From assembly GCA_002428325.1 (NCBI GenBank), contig DIVR01000017.1, positions 11,352-34,875 of the forward strand: 23,524 bases of DNA. Reading direction: 5' to 3'. Positions 7,886 through 15,344 of the stretch are shown one piece after another (position 1 is the first letter of the stretch; the number at the start of each line of letters is the position of its first letter). The notes under the pieces are model-generated. The model searched no databases. It had not been told where the DNA came from and saw nothing but the letters and a program-made list of their open reading frames with translations. The position numbers were made by a program, and so were the translations under genes. The stretch is from a bacterium UBP4_UBA6127 (GTDB lineage: Bacteria; UBP4; UBA4092).

Positions 7886-8770
7886 ATGAAGACGTTTTTC
7901 CGTTCTTTCCTGTTATTGCTGATATCGGGTGTTTGTTTGGCCGCCACTCCGGTCTATGTTACTACGACCCATCCCTTAATGGCCATTTTACAGGAAGTAG
8001 TGGGAGACAGGGGCACTGTAAAACAATTGATTCCCCCCGGAGCCTCGCCCCATACCTATGAACCCCGACCTTCTGATTTGAAAATGACCGATTCTGCCAA
8101 GGCCTTTTTCTTTATTTCAAAAAACCTGGATGGATGGGCTGTCAAACTTTCTGCCCGCCGCCGAATTGAAGTTTTTCAATGGGTCCCTGATTCTCAGCGG
8201 CTGGAATTTACAGAACATCATCATGAAGGGGAAGCCTCCCATGCCCATGAAACGGGGGAGCCTATCGACGACCCCCATTTCTGGACAGACCCGATGATGG
8301 TAAAATCCATTCTCCCTTCCCTGGTGAAAGAATTATCCCGGCTGGACCCTGCCAGCGCCAGGAATTTTCAAGCCAATGCCAATCGGTTTTCCGCCCGATT
8401 AGATTTATTGGATAAGGAATTGGCTAAGACTCTGGCCCCGGTGAAAGGCCGGCCGGTCTTTCTGTTCCATCCCTCTTTTCAATATATGTTAAAACGATAT
8501 GGGTTGGTTTATGCCGGGGTTATTGAACCTTTTCCCGGAAAAGAGCCGACTCCTAAATACTTAAGAGCTATCATTCAGCAGCTCCATCAATCAGGAGCTA
8601 AAGCCCTCTTTGTGGAACCCCAGCTGAACCGAAGGCCGGCGGATATCGTAGCAGAATCCGCTAAAGTGAAAGTTGCTCTGTTGGACCCTAATGGAGGGGT
8701 GCCGGGACGGATGTCTTATGAGGAATTATTAAAATATAATGCTCAGACCCTGGCTCAGGCATTAAAGTAA
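7886..8770 (+). CDS. znuA: Zinc ABC transporter substrate-binding protein (ZnuA-like)
   Basis: Periplasmic metal-binding protein of cluster A-I (TroA/ZnuA) that delivers Zn2+ to the membrane permease, 294 residues. The signal peptide is about 1-20, ending VCLAA. The expected ligand set is visible: His56 (GASPHTYEP), His131 (DDPHFWTDP), His195 (FLFHPSFQY) and Asp267 (LLDPNGG). A His- and Glu-rich loop (HHHEGEASHAHE, 111-122) sits before the second ligand, as in ZnuA proteins, and favours zinc over manganese. No lipobox is clear, so it is probably soluble in the periplasm. An AAGGAG ribosome site precedes the ATG by 7 bases. It heads a tightly packed A-C-B operon. Confidence 0.94.
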   Translation: MKTFFRSFLLLLISGVCLAATPVYVTTTHPLMAILQEVVGDRGTVKQLIPPGASPHTYEPRPSDLKMTDSAKAFFFISKNLDGWAVKLSARRRIEVFQWVPDSQRLEFTEHHHEGEASHAHETGEPIDDPHFWTDPMMVKSILPSLVKELSRLDPASARNFQANANRFSARLDLLDKELAKTLAPVKGRPVFLFHPSFQYMLKRYGLVYAGVIEPFPGKEPTPKYLRAIIQQLHQSGAKALFVEPQLNRRPADIVAESAKVKVALLDPNGGVPGRMSYEELLKYNAQTLAQALK

Positions 8771-8774
8771 TCTT

Positions 8775-9527
8775 ATGAGTGATATTATCCGAATAGAAAA
8801 TGTAACCGTCCAATTTGGGAATTATCAGGCGTTGGAAGATATTTCCCTTTCCCTGGAAGAAGGGTCTTTTGTGGCGATTGTCGGCCCCAATGGGTCTGGC
8901 AAATCCACTTTTTTGAAGTTGCTTCTGGGGTTGGAGAAACCCGATAAGGGGTTGGTGAAAGTCTTCAACAAATCCCCCCAGGAATTATCGCCTCAACAGG
9001 TTGGATATGTTCCTCAGTTTAAAACTCTGGACCGAAGTTTTCCGGCCATCTCTATTGATTTGGTGGCAACAGGAATTTATGGGCATTGGCCGGCCCGTAT
9101 TTCTAAAGAATCCAGGCAAAACTGCCTGGAAGCCCTGGGCCGGGTCGGAGCCGAACACCTGGCTCAACGGCCTCTGGGTAAATTATCCGGCGGTGAACTG
9201 CAGCGGATTTATCTGGCCAGAACCTTTGTCCGAAAACCCGAATTGGTCCTTTTGGATGAACCGGCGACTGGGATCGATGCGGTGGGAGAAGAAGATATGC
9301 ATCGGCATCTGGATGATTACCACCGGGAAACCGGCGCCACTATCCTCATGGTAACCCATGACTGGCTGACCGCCCGGCATCATGCTTCCCATGTCATGGT
9401 CCTGAACCGAAAACTGATTGCTTTAGGAGACCCGGATATCGCCCTGACTGAAGATAATATGCGAAGAGCCTTTGGCCACATGGGCCATATCCATATCATG
9501 GAAAGGAATGCCCATCGCCATGCTTGA
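8775..9527 (+). CDS. znuC: Zinc ABC transporter ATP-binding protein (ZnuC-like)
   Basis: Cytoplasmic ATPase of the zinc importer, 250 residues. Walker A is GPNGSGKST at 37-45, the Q-loop Gln is at 81, the signature LSGGELQ is at 137-143, Walker B is LVLLDEP at 157-163, and the H-loop His is at 195 (MVTHDW). It starts 4 bases after the znuA stop without an obvious ribosome site, which points to translational coupling. The last 20 residues are His-rich (HMGHIHIMERNAHRHA) and could bind zinc. The end of the gene overlaps the start of the permease gene. All catalytic motifs are intact. Confidence 0.95.
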   Translation: MSDIIRIENVTVQFGNYQALEDISLSLEEGSFVAIVGPNGSGKSTFLKLLLGLEKPDKGLVKVFNKSPQELSPQQVGYVPQFKTLDRSFPAISIDLVATGIYGHWPARISKESRQNCLEALGRVGAEHLAQRPLGKLSGGELQRIYLARTFVRKPELVLLDEPATGIDAVGEEDMHRHLDDYHRETGATILMVTHDWLTARHHASHVMVLNRKLIALGDPDIALTEDNMRRAFGHMGHIHIMERNAHRHA

Positions 9528-10329
9528 TGTCCTCTCCTATCCTTTCTTCCAAAGGGCCCTGATTGCCGGAATACTGGTAGGATTCCTGGCAGGGTATTAT
9601 GGTGTTTTTATTGTTCAAAGGGGGTTGAGTTTCCTGGGCAGCGGTTTGGCGCATGCGGCCTTTGGCGGGGTAGCCTTGGGGATCCTGCTGGGGATGGAAC
9701 CCCTTTGGATAGCGGTTCCATTTACAGTCGTTGTCGCTATTGGCATCACCTGGGTCAGGGAAAAGACGACCCTGGGCAGGGATACGGCAGTCGGGATATT
9801 CTTTTCAGTCTCTATGGCCTTGGGAATTATCTTTCTTGCCTTGAAACGGGATTACTCGGCAGATGCCTTCAGTTATCTTTTTGGGTCCATTTTATCAGTT
9901 CGAAATACAGACCTTTGGATTACCGGAAGCATGGTCCTGATTGCTCTTTTAACCTGGCCTTTATGGGGAAAATGGGCTTATGCGACTTTTGACCGGGAAC
10001 TGGCTGTTTCCGACCGGCTTCAGGTGGTCCGGCATGATTACCTGCTTTCTATCCTGGTGGCGGTTACCACCGTTGTGGCTGTTAAAGTGGTGGGAATTGT
10101 CCTGATTGCGGCTTTTTTGGTCATCCCCCCGGCGACTTCCCGGTTGGCGGCCAGAAGTTTCCATACCATGACCCTTTATTCTGTTTTAATGGGCGTTTTC
10201 AGCGCTGTAGCGGGACTCTTCCTCTCCTATTGGTGGGACCTTCCCAGCGGGGCTTTGATTATCCTGGTTCAGGCTGTGCTTTTCTTCCTTTTTCTGGGTT
10301 ATCGGCTCCTGGCCGGACATACCCATTGA
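9520..10329 (+). CDS. znuB: Zinc ABC transporter permease (ZnuB-like)
   Basis: Membrane channel subunit of the zinc importer, ABC-3 family, 269 residues with about eight hydrophobic helices. Typical segments are QRALIAGILVGFLAGYYGVF at the N-terminus, FLGSGLAHAAFGGVALG near residue 50, and VKVVGIVLIAAFLVIPPATS near 190, the family's coupling-helix region. The start is ambiguous. ATG 9520 (MLDVLSYPFF) matches the usual N-terminus of the family and overlaps znuC by 8 bases; ATG 9508 would add four residues. A GGAAAGGA ribosome-site-like run ends at 9507. A TTG farther upstream is rejected. With znuA and znuC it forms a complete high-affinity importer. Confidence 0.93.
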   Translation: MLDVLSYPFFQRALIAGILVGFLAGYYGVFIVQRGLSFLGSGLAHAAFGGVALGILLGMEPLWIAVPFTVVVAIGITWVREKTTLGRDTAVGIFFSVSMALGIIFLALKRDYSADAFSYLFGSILSVRNTDLWITGSMVLIALLTWPLWGKWAYATFDRELAVSDRLQVVRHDYLLSILVAVTTVVAVKVVGIVLIAAFLVIPPATSRLAARSFHTMTLYSVLMGVFSAVAGLFLSYWWDLPSGALIILVQAVLFFLFLGYRLLAGHTH

Positions 10330-10355
10330 CATTGACTTCATTCTGCGAGTATGAT
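10326..10355 (+). promoter_or_regulatory. Predicted sigma-70-type promoter of the thioredoxin-like gene
   Basis: TTGACA (10326-10331) and TATGAT (10350-10355) are separated by 18 bases, so the -35 is a full match and the -10 matches five of six. The -35 overlaps the znuB stop codon. This would start transcription about 30 bases before the downstream ATG, giving the gene a source of expression apart from the zinc operon. Confidence 0.6.
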
Positions 10356-10390
10356 GCATGCAAGAAGCTTTATTTGGAAGGGGGAAGGGT

Positions 10391-11047
10391 ATGAAATTCT
10401 TCAACAAATATTTCTTTATCGGATTTGGGTGTGGAGTAATCTTTATTTTTGTCTGTGAGCTGCTTTTTGCGCTCTATGCAATAATGATGGTTAATCGCCA
10501 GATGACATCCAATCTAGAGAAACCGGAGCTGCCTCTGGAAATTGAAGCGGATGCCCCTCAAGCTGATTATGGGTTTGCCGTGAAAGACCTTCAGGGGAAT
10601 TTTAAGCTGGTGGATACCCTCAAAGGGAAAGTCATTTTCCTGAATATCTGGGCGACTTGGTGCCCTCCCTGCCGGGCTGAAATGCCCAGTATCCAGAAAG
10701 TCTATGACAAAATGAAAAACCGGAAAGATGTGGCTTTTCTCATTATGACAGATGAAGACCTTCCGACAGTTCAAAAATTTATGAAGAAAAACAAATATAC
10801 TTTCCCGGTCTATCTATACAAAGAAAATAGTTTGCCGGATGTTTTTAGGGCAAATGCCGTTCCCCTTACTTTTATTATCGCTCCGGATGGGAAAATTGCT
10901 TTTAAAGATTCTGGGGCTGCGAAGTGGGATGCTGATGAAGTCTTTGCGTTTTTTGATAAGCTTTCCAGCCAGGGGTCTGTTTCTACAACCTCTCATTCTT
11001 TCAGCACCCCAACCTCTCTGGCTCCGGCTAAAGTTAAAGCAAATTAA
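10391..11047 (+). CDS. Membrane-anchored TlpA/ResA-like thioredoxin
   Basis: Thiol-disulfide oxidoreductase expected to face the periplasm, 218 residues. An N-terminal membrane helix (about 8-34) is followed by a thioredoxin-like fold (about 60-190). The redox site is WCPPC (Cys91 and Cys94) in LNIWATWCPPCRAEMP, typical of TlpA/ResA, and the cis-Pro is Pro158 (AVPLTF). The C-terminal ~25 residues are low-complexity Ser/Thr/Pro/Ala. I chose the ATG at 10391 because a strong GGAAGGGGGAAGG run precedes it; an in-frame ATG at 10358 would add eleven residues before the anchor. It lies 61 bases after znuB. Likely roles are reduction of periplasmic disulfides or cytochrome c maturation, but the partner is unknown. 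Confidence 0.9.
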   Translation: MKFFNKYFFIGFGCGVIFIFVCELLFALYAIMMVNRQMTSNLEKPELPLEIEADAPQADYGFAVKDLQGNFKLVDTLKGKVIFLNIWATWCPPCRAEMPSIQKVYDKMKNRKDVAFLIMTDEDLPTVQKFMKKNKYTFPVYLYKENSLPDVFRANAVPLTFIIAPDGKIAFKDSGAAKWDADEVFAFFDKLSSQGSVSTTSHSFSTPTSLAPAKVKAN

Positions 11048-11102
11048 GGCTATATCCGGAAAAAAGTTGCTGTTTTAAATAACAACCGGCCTTTAAACAG
11101 CA

Positions 11103-11126
11103 GCTGTCTTTTGACAGCGGTCAAAA
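11103..11126. repeat. Imperfect copy of the TTTTGACAGCTGTCAAAA palindrome
   Basis: GCTGTC-TTTT-GACAGC (11103-11118) is a perfect 6-bp hairpin with a TTTT loop. The overlapping 18-mer at 11109-11126 matches TTTTGACAGCTGTCAAAA except for one base (G at 11119). It belongs to the same family as the copies at 11242-11259, 15935-15952 and 15984-16001. Confidence 0.8.
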
Positions 11127-11139
11127 CACTTTCTTGGGA

Positions 11140-11162
11140 ATATTAAGAATGATTCTTAATAT
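11140..11162. promoter_or_regulatory. FUR-superfamily-like palindrome (candidate metal or peroxide box)
   Basis: A perfect 11-1-11 palindrome whose left arm is ATATTAAGAAT, with a central G. The core AAGAAT-G-ATTCTT has the xxxxAAT-N-ATTxxxx layout shared by Fur, PerR and Zur boxes. Aligned by eye with the 19-base E. coli-type Fur box AATGAGAATTATTCTCATT, 14 positions agree. It lies 274 bases before the acyltransferase ATG and after the thioredoxin gene, so its target is unclear. Confidence 0.42.
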
Positions 11163-11222
11163 AGGAAGGTTTCAGAGTTTTCTGAGAACCTTTGACCAAC
11201 TCTTGTCTTATGCTAGTCTTTG

Positions 11223-11278
11223 TCTTTTGACAGGGGCTGTCTTTTGACAGCTGTCAAAAGACAGCCCCTGTCAAAAGA
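11223..11278. repeat. Perfect 56-bp palindrome made of nested CTGTC/TTTT/GACAG units
   Basis: The centre is between 11250 and 11251; 28 bases on each side are exact reverse complements, with no spacer. The core 11242-11259 is TTTTGACAGCTGTCAAAA. Each arm also contains its own mini-palindrome (CTGTC-TTTT-GACAG at 11237-11250 and its inverse at 11251-11264) and an outer half-site TCTTTTGACAG. It could form a cruciform or, as RNA, a very stable hairpin. No T-run follows, so it is not an ordinary terminator. Confidence 0.9.
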
Positions 11279-11435
11279 TCTTCTTGAGATAGAGTATCTT
11301 CCTGGAAATAAAGAAGTTACCTCTTCAGAAACAACTATTCACCGGTTTGGGGGATAAAGGGAATCTAAAAAGGGTTCTTTTCAGAAAAGGATTCATGATA
11401 TAAAGTTTATGTAATTAATCATTTGGGGAGTTAGC

Positions 11436-12368
11436 ATGATTGTTCATGAAAGTTTTGCCCGGGACCTGGCCCGTCTGGTGGTTTGGTATCCGGTTCGATG
11501 GGGGGTCAGGTTACTTCCTCCCAAGCTTGCCTATAAGTTATTCAATCGGATGGGGGATTTATATTTCCATCTTTCTCCAAAGAAACGGGATCGGTTAATA
11601 ACTCAAATGAAATCGGGTCTGAAGGGGCTGATCCCGGAAGATTCACCTTATCATCGGTGGGCCAGAGAGAGTTTCCAGACTCATTATATCAACCAGATGC
11701 AGATTTTTGTCTTTCCTTTTTTAACCCCGGCTAAAATGGAACAAATCCACCAATTTTCGGGATTAGAATATTTAGAGAAGGCTCAGTCCGAAGGAAAAGG
11801 GGTCATTCTATTGCATGGGCATTTTGGTCCGGCCCATCTGACCCTTCATGCCTTAGGGTTAAAGGGATATCCGGCGATGCAAATCGGTCTTCCCACCGAT
11901 GAGGGACTCAGTTGGATAGGGAAAAATGTAGCCTTCAGGCTAAGAATGAAGTATGAGAAAAAGATTAAGGCGGAAATTATCCCGGCTACGGCTTTTTTAC
12001 GGCCCATCCTGGAAGGGTTAAAGGAAGGCAAAGTCATTATGACTACCGGGGATGGGGCTGGAAAAGGCAAAAAAGTGGGGGATTTTGTTTCTCTTCCCTT
12101 CCTGGGGGGCAAGATGGACTTTGCGGAAGGTCCGGTCAAGCTGGCCCGAAAGACCGGAGCCGTTCTTATGCCGGCTTTTACCCTTCAGACAGGCCCTGCT
12201 TCTTTTGTGACCCTCCTTCACCCTCCCTTGGATTTAACTGAATCCAGGAGTGCGGATGAGGTCATGTCCGATTGGGTAAACCTCTTTGAAAAACACCTGA
12301 TAAAACACCCCGGTTTTTGGCATTTCTGGGATGAGTTTGATTCAAGGTTTAAGAAGAACCAACCCTAA
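11436..12368 (+). CDS. LpxL/HtrB-family acyltransferase-like protein with altered catalytic motif
   Basis: Member of the lysophospholipid/lipid A acyltransferase superfamily (PF03279 type), 310 residues. Such enzymes transfer acyl chains to lipid A precursors on the inner leaflet of the inner membrane. Family features are the N-terminal amphipathic/hydrophobic region (about 10-45), the active-site segment GVILLHGHFGPAHLTL (about 122-137), the block TTGDGAGKGKKVGDFVSLPF (203-222) and GPVKLARKTGAVLMP (232-246). The usual HX4(D/E) catalytic motif reads HFGPAH here (His129 to His134), so the acidic residue is His. The enzyme may therefore be inactive, use other residues, or have another substrate. 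The start is well supported: GGGGAG five bases before the ATG. It converges with the MFS gene, the two stop codons being 2 bases apart. Confidence 0.82.
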   Translation: MIVHESFARDLARLVVWYPVRWGVRLLPPKLAYKLFNRMGDLYFHLSPKKRDRLITQMKSGLKGLIPEDSPYHRWARESFQTHYINQMQIFVFPFLTPAKMEQIHQFSGLEYLEKAQSEGKGVILLHGHFGPAHLTLHALGLKGYPAMQIGLPTDEGLSWIGKNVAFRLRMKYEKKIKAEIIPATAFLRPILEGLKEGKVIMTTGDGAGKGKKVGDFVSLPFLGGKMDFAEGPVKLARKTGAVLMPAFTLQTGPASFVTLLHPPLDLTESRSADEVMSDWVNLFEKHLIKHPGFWHFWDEFDSRFKKNQP

Positions 12369-12370
12369 TC

Positions 12371-13609
12371 TTAGGCCTTGACGGGGATATCTTTCACCCA
12401 TTGGGCGGCCACAAACTGAAGGAAAACCACCACTGCTCCAAAGAGAAAGCAGACCTCATACCCATAAGCTCTCCAGGCATAAAACCCTATCAGGGGAACA
12501 GAGACCGCGGCGATATGATTGATGGTAATTCCCATCGCCAGGGTTCCGGTTAAATCTTCTTTAGGAGCTATTTTCCCCAGATAGGTGTTTAAGGCCATGC
12601 TGAAGATAAACATGACATTATCCACACAATAGAGGAAATAAAGAGTGTATTTCTCATGAATGAGGGCATACCCCAGGAAGACCAGTACCAGTAGCAGATA
12701 ATTGGCTGAAAGGACTTTCCTCTCCCCGAATTTATCGATCCATTTCCCAAAAATGGGCGATAAGGCAAAAGCCACCAGATAGTTGATGAAGAGAAGCACA
12801 GCCATGGCGCCGGGTCCGGTGGAATAATTCAATACCAGGGCAAAGGTGGCAAAGGTCACAAATACCTGTTTCCGGCAACCCTGAAGGAAGTTGAGCAGGT
12901 AAAATAACCCATACTTTTTCTTGAAAATCAGCCGGGACCGGGGTTTGGTTTTCTTGCCTTCTTTGACTCGAAAAATCAGTAAAGCGCCAAGAAATGCCAT
13001 TAACCCGGCTACAAAATACATATATTTGTAGAAAGATTCCATCCCGGAACCCATTATTTTGGCTAAGACCGCAATCAGAAAATACCCCAAAACCGTTCCA
13101 ATAGCTCCGATGCTGGTGATTTTTCCCAGGATTTCCCCCCTGCGGTGGGCCGGGGCCAAAGTTAACCCTAAGGACCCTGAGAGGGGCATCCACTGGTGAA
13201 GTCCTACGCTGGAGATGAAAGACCAAAGCATCAGGCTGCCTATCCCTGAAGCCCAGTAATATCCGGCAAACCCCGCTCCCATCAGTATCAGGCAAATCCC
13301 GGCGCTGATCGGTTCGGGTAAAAAGGCCATGGCTCCATTCAGGAAAGCGGACAGAAAACCCGGTACTTCCCGGAAGGATTCTACCTGGCCCAGTTTGAGC
13401 GGCTCCCCATTCAGCACGACTTTCAGAAAATTGTTATAGAGAGCCATATTCATGGCCATGGACAACCCCACCATAAAAGTGGCCGCCATCAGGAGCTTTA
13501 AATTCCGCCCGGCTTTGGGTGAAATACCGAAGTCTGACCCAGGCTGATGGTTACAGCCTGGGTCTGGCTCCGAAATTGAATCAGATTGTGGGGTCGAATT
13601 GGATGACAT
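12371..13609 (-). CDS. Major facilitator superfamily transporter
   Basis: Cytoplasmic-membrane secondary transporter, 412 residues, with about twelve hydrophobic helices in two halves. The central cytoplasmic loop is basic (FRVKEGKKTKPRSRLIFKKKYG, near residues 214-235). Motif-A-like loops are LAPAHRRGEILGK in the first half and FGKWIDKFGERKVL in the second, the latter close to the MFS pattern GxxxDRxGRR. An unusual hydrophilic N-terminal tail of about 35 residues, rich in Ser, Pro, Gly and Asp, precedes the first helix. AAGGA five bases before the ATG supports this start. The substrate cannot be predicted. It is a single-gene unit facing the acyltransferase gene. Confidence 0.85.
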   Translation of the reverse strand: MSSNSTPQSDSISEPDPGCNHQPGSDFGISPKAGRNLKLLMAATFMVGLSMAMNMALYNNFLKVVLNGEPLKLGQVESFREVPGFLSAFLNGAMAFLPEPISAGICLILMGAGFAGYYWASGIGSLMLWSFISSVGLHQWMPLSGSLGLTLAPAHRRGEILGKITSIGAIGTVLGYFLIAVLAKIMGSGMESFYKYMYFVAGLMAFLGALLIFRVKEGKKTKPRSRLIFKKKYGLFYLLNFLQGCRKQVFVTFATFALVLNYSTGPGAMAVLLFINYLVAFALSPIFGKWIDKFGERKVLSANYLLLVLVFLGYALIHEKYTLYFLYCVDNVMFIFSMALNTYLGKIAPKEDLTGTLAMGITINHIAAVSVPLIGFYAWRAYGYEVCFLFGAVVVFLQFVAAQWVKDIPVKA

Positions 13610-13718
13610 GAGTATCCTTATAAAATAAAGCCCTCAGCCCCTTTAAAGAGACGGAGGGAGTGTTTTCTACCATTTATTTTATCAGGGAAAAGGGATTAGG
13701 GGGGAATTTGACTCTCTT

Positions 13719-13750
13719 AAACGGGGCAAGAGACTGTCCTGCCCCGTTTT
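13719..13750 (-). terminator. Hairpin terminator between propeller and MFS genes
   Basis: AAACGGGGCA (13719-13728) and TGCCCCGTTT (13740-13749) form a perfect 10-bp GC-rich stem with an 11-base loop. It lies just past the stop of the minus-strand propeller gene. The T-run on that strand is short (TTT), and the plus strand has TTTT, so it may act weakly or in both directions. Confidence 0.6.
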
Positions 13751-13771
13751 AGGGACTTGATATTATTCGGG

Positions 13772-15196
13772 TTAATGGGTTATCAGTCTGGGGGCTTCAA
13801 AAGGTCCTTTCATTTTATAGGGAAGGACCCAGACTTTGTCTCCTGCCTGATTACAGAAATAAAGCCGGGATTCTGAAAACTTATTAGGGTCCCCATCGGC
13901 CCAGAATGCATAAAAATCTGGTTGGGCATGAAGAGGCCTGCGAACATAGCTATGATTAAATTCACTCTGGGAGGTTACCTGTTTTTCCCGGGTCCAGGTC
14001 ATGCCTTTATTATGGCTGGTCCAGATAACGACCTCTCCCCCGGTGCCTCCCGGCTGAGGTCCTTGGTCTGTCGGGCCGAAAATCCGCCAGGTGCCATCTT
14101 TTTCAATATAAAGAGAGCCGGTATCATAGTTATGGTCGGAATCAGCGGCTCTTCGAAAATCCCATTCTTTGCCTGTCCATCGGGCTGTATTCCAGATTCG
14201 AGGCCCATAGACCAGTCCCGGTTCAAAGGTAGTGCTGGTGGTATAGAGGATGACAGGCCTTTTATCTTTATCAAACTGGATATCATGGATATAGACCAGT
14301 TTTCCTTCTTTCTGGTAATTTTTCACCAAAGCCCCATTGAGAGGTTTTGTTAAAGGGATGTCCAGTTTTTTACCCTGGACATTACGCCAGGTTTTACCCC
14401 AATCCCGGGTTTCCAGGTAATAGAGATTGGTTCTTTTATTGACAATTCCTCCGGGATGCCAGTTGAAAGCCAGGATAAACTGGTTTTTTCGGTTATTTGA
14501 GACCAGGTAATGGCCTCCAAAACCCGCTAGTTTATGGTCTTCAGACCATTGGTAGCCGTCTTTACTGGTTTCCCAATAGAGTTCCCGGCCATTGGAATAT
14601 TTGGTAAACAGATGGAAGAATCCTTTTCCTTTGACATACCAGGGTTGGGGATAGGTCATTTCTTCTTTGGTAATTTGCTCGAATTTATCAATGCTGTAAG
14701 GTTGGGTGCTGCGATATTTATACCCCGGCCGGGAAGTGGCTCTGCCGCTGATAAAAATCCAGATATATCCCTTTTTATCGATGGAAAGGCTGGCATTATC
14801 ATGGGGGTCTGTTACCGTCTTTTTGTCATACACCACAGTGGGTCTGGGGACTAATCCTGTCTTATGGTCATAATAGGAACACATGATCAGCAGGTGTTTT
14901 TGGCCCGGAATCGTTCCCCCATAGACAAAGAAAGTCTTTTTAGCCTTGGGAGCATAGACTGCCACCGGGATATGGTCTGCCGTATAGGTGCCTAATCCTC
15001 CTGAGTATTTATCGCCATACCGGCTGAGTTGGCCCAGGGTAAACCAGATGCCTCGATACCCATCCGCCCGGGTCCCTGTCAGGTTACGGGACACAGCCGG
15101 AGCGGCACCGGCCAGAAGGGAGGGAGTTGAACTTAATCCGACTGCCAGAAGAGCTGTCAGCCCAAGGACCAGAAAAGATTTGAGATGAGTTTTCAT
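13772..15196 (-). CDS. Secreted BNR-repeat (BNR_4-type) beta-propeller protein
   Basis: Exported protein of 474 residues with a signal peptide (about 1-31, ending LLAGA). The mature start DGYRGIWFTLGQLSRYGDKYSGGLGTY is the hallmark opening of the BNR_4 family. That family includes putative sialidase-like and polysaccharide-lyase (PL24/PL25 type) propellers of polysaccharide-degrading bacteria. Several Asp-box-like turns are visible (SKDGYQWSED, TRDWGKTWRN, SHNKGMTWTRE), along with Trp/Tyr-rich strands. A conserved HDNASLSIDKKGYIWIFISG block and a FNHSYVRRPLHAQPDFYAFWADG block supply possible catalytic His, Tyr and Arg residues. Substrate and activity cannot be assigned. GGAGAG eight bases before the ATG supports the start. 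It stands alone, divergent from rubrerythrin, with a TATAAT at 15236-15241 on its strand. Confidence 0.82.
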   Translation of the reverse strand: MKTHLKSFLVLGLTALLAVGLSSTPSLLAGAAPAVSRNLTGTRADGYRGIWFTLGQLSRYGDKYSGGLGTYTADHIPVAVYAPKAKKTFFVYGGTIPGQKHLLIMCSYYDHKTGLVPRPTVVYDKKTVTDPHDNASLSIDKKGYIWIFISGRATSRPGYKYRSTQPYSIDKFEQITKEEMTYPQPWYVKGKGFFHLFTKYSNGRELYWETSKDGYQWSEDHKLAGFGGHYLVSNNRKNQFILAFNWHPGGIVNKRTNLYYLETRDWGKTWRNVQGKKLDIPLTKPLNGALVKNYQKEGKLVYIHDIQFDKDKRPVILYTTSTTFEPGLVYGPRIWNTARWTGKEWDFRRAADSDHNYDTGSLYIEKDGTWRIFGPTDQGPQPGGTGGEVVIWTSHNKGMTWTREKQVTSQSEFNHSYVRRPLHAQPDFYAFWADGDPNKFSESRLYFCNQAGDKVWVLPYKMKGPFEAPRLITH

Positions 15197-15272
15197 GAAG
15201 ATATCTCTCCGCGGGGTATTTATAAAATTTCGTTTATTATACCTCTTTTTAACGTCATCCCAGTTATTTTAA

Positions 15273-15302
15273 TGGAGAATAAAATAATCTTCAGGGTATA
15301 AT
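15273..15302 (+). promoter_or_regulatory. Candidate rubrerythrin promoter
   Basis: A perfect TATAAT (15297-15302) lies 42 bases before the ATG. The best -35 is TGGAGA (15273-15278, four of six), 18 bases upstream. No clear PerR or Fur box overlaps it. Confidence 0.4.
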
Positions 15303-15344
15303 GATTGCCGAGACTGGTCTCATAATAATACAGGAGGAATTGTG

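Larger units (their letters stand above)
11048..11435. other. Intergenic region rich in inverted repeats
   Basis: No gene is seen in these 388 bases, but the content is structured. A likely hairpin after the thioredoxin gene pairs GCTGTTTTAAA (11069-11079) with TTTAAACAGC (11092-11101) and may end that transcript. Then come a small palindrome (11103-11126), a FUR-type palindrome (11140-11162), a hairpin GGTT-TCAGA/TCTGA-GAACC (about 11168-11190), and the 56-bp palindrome (11223-11278). A TATAAA at 11399-11404 may be the -10 of the acyltransferase gene, but its -35 is weak. The region could contain a small RNA. Confidence 0.55.

Noticed and set aside
9472..9519. TTG start for the zinc permease
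   Set aside because: No ribosome site; it would add a non-conserved 16-residue leader. ATG 9520 matches the family N-terminus.
11223..11278. 56-bp palindrome as a Rho-independent terminator
   Set aside because: No T-run follows on either strand, and it is far from both neighbouring stop codons; a better terminator-like hairpin lies at 11069-11101.
12732..13295. Minus-strand 187-codon frame overlapping the MFS gene
   Set aside because: Alternative frame of the MFS gene; Arg/Pro/Gly-rich with no membrane or domain pattern.
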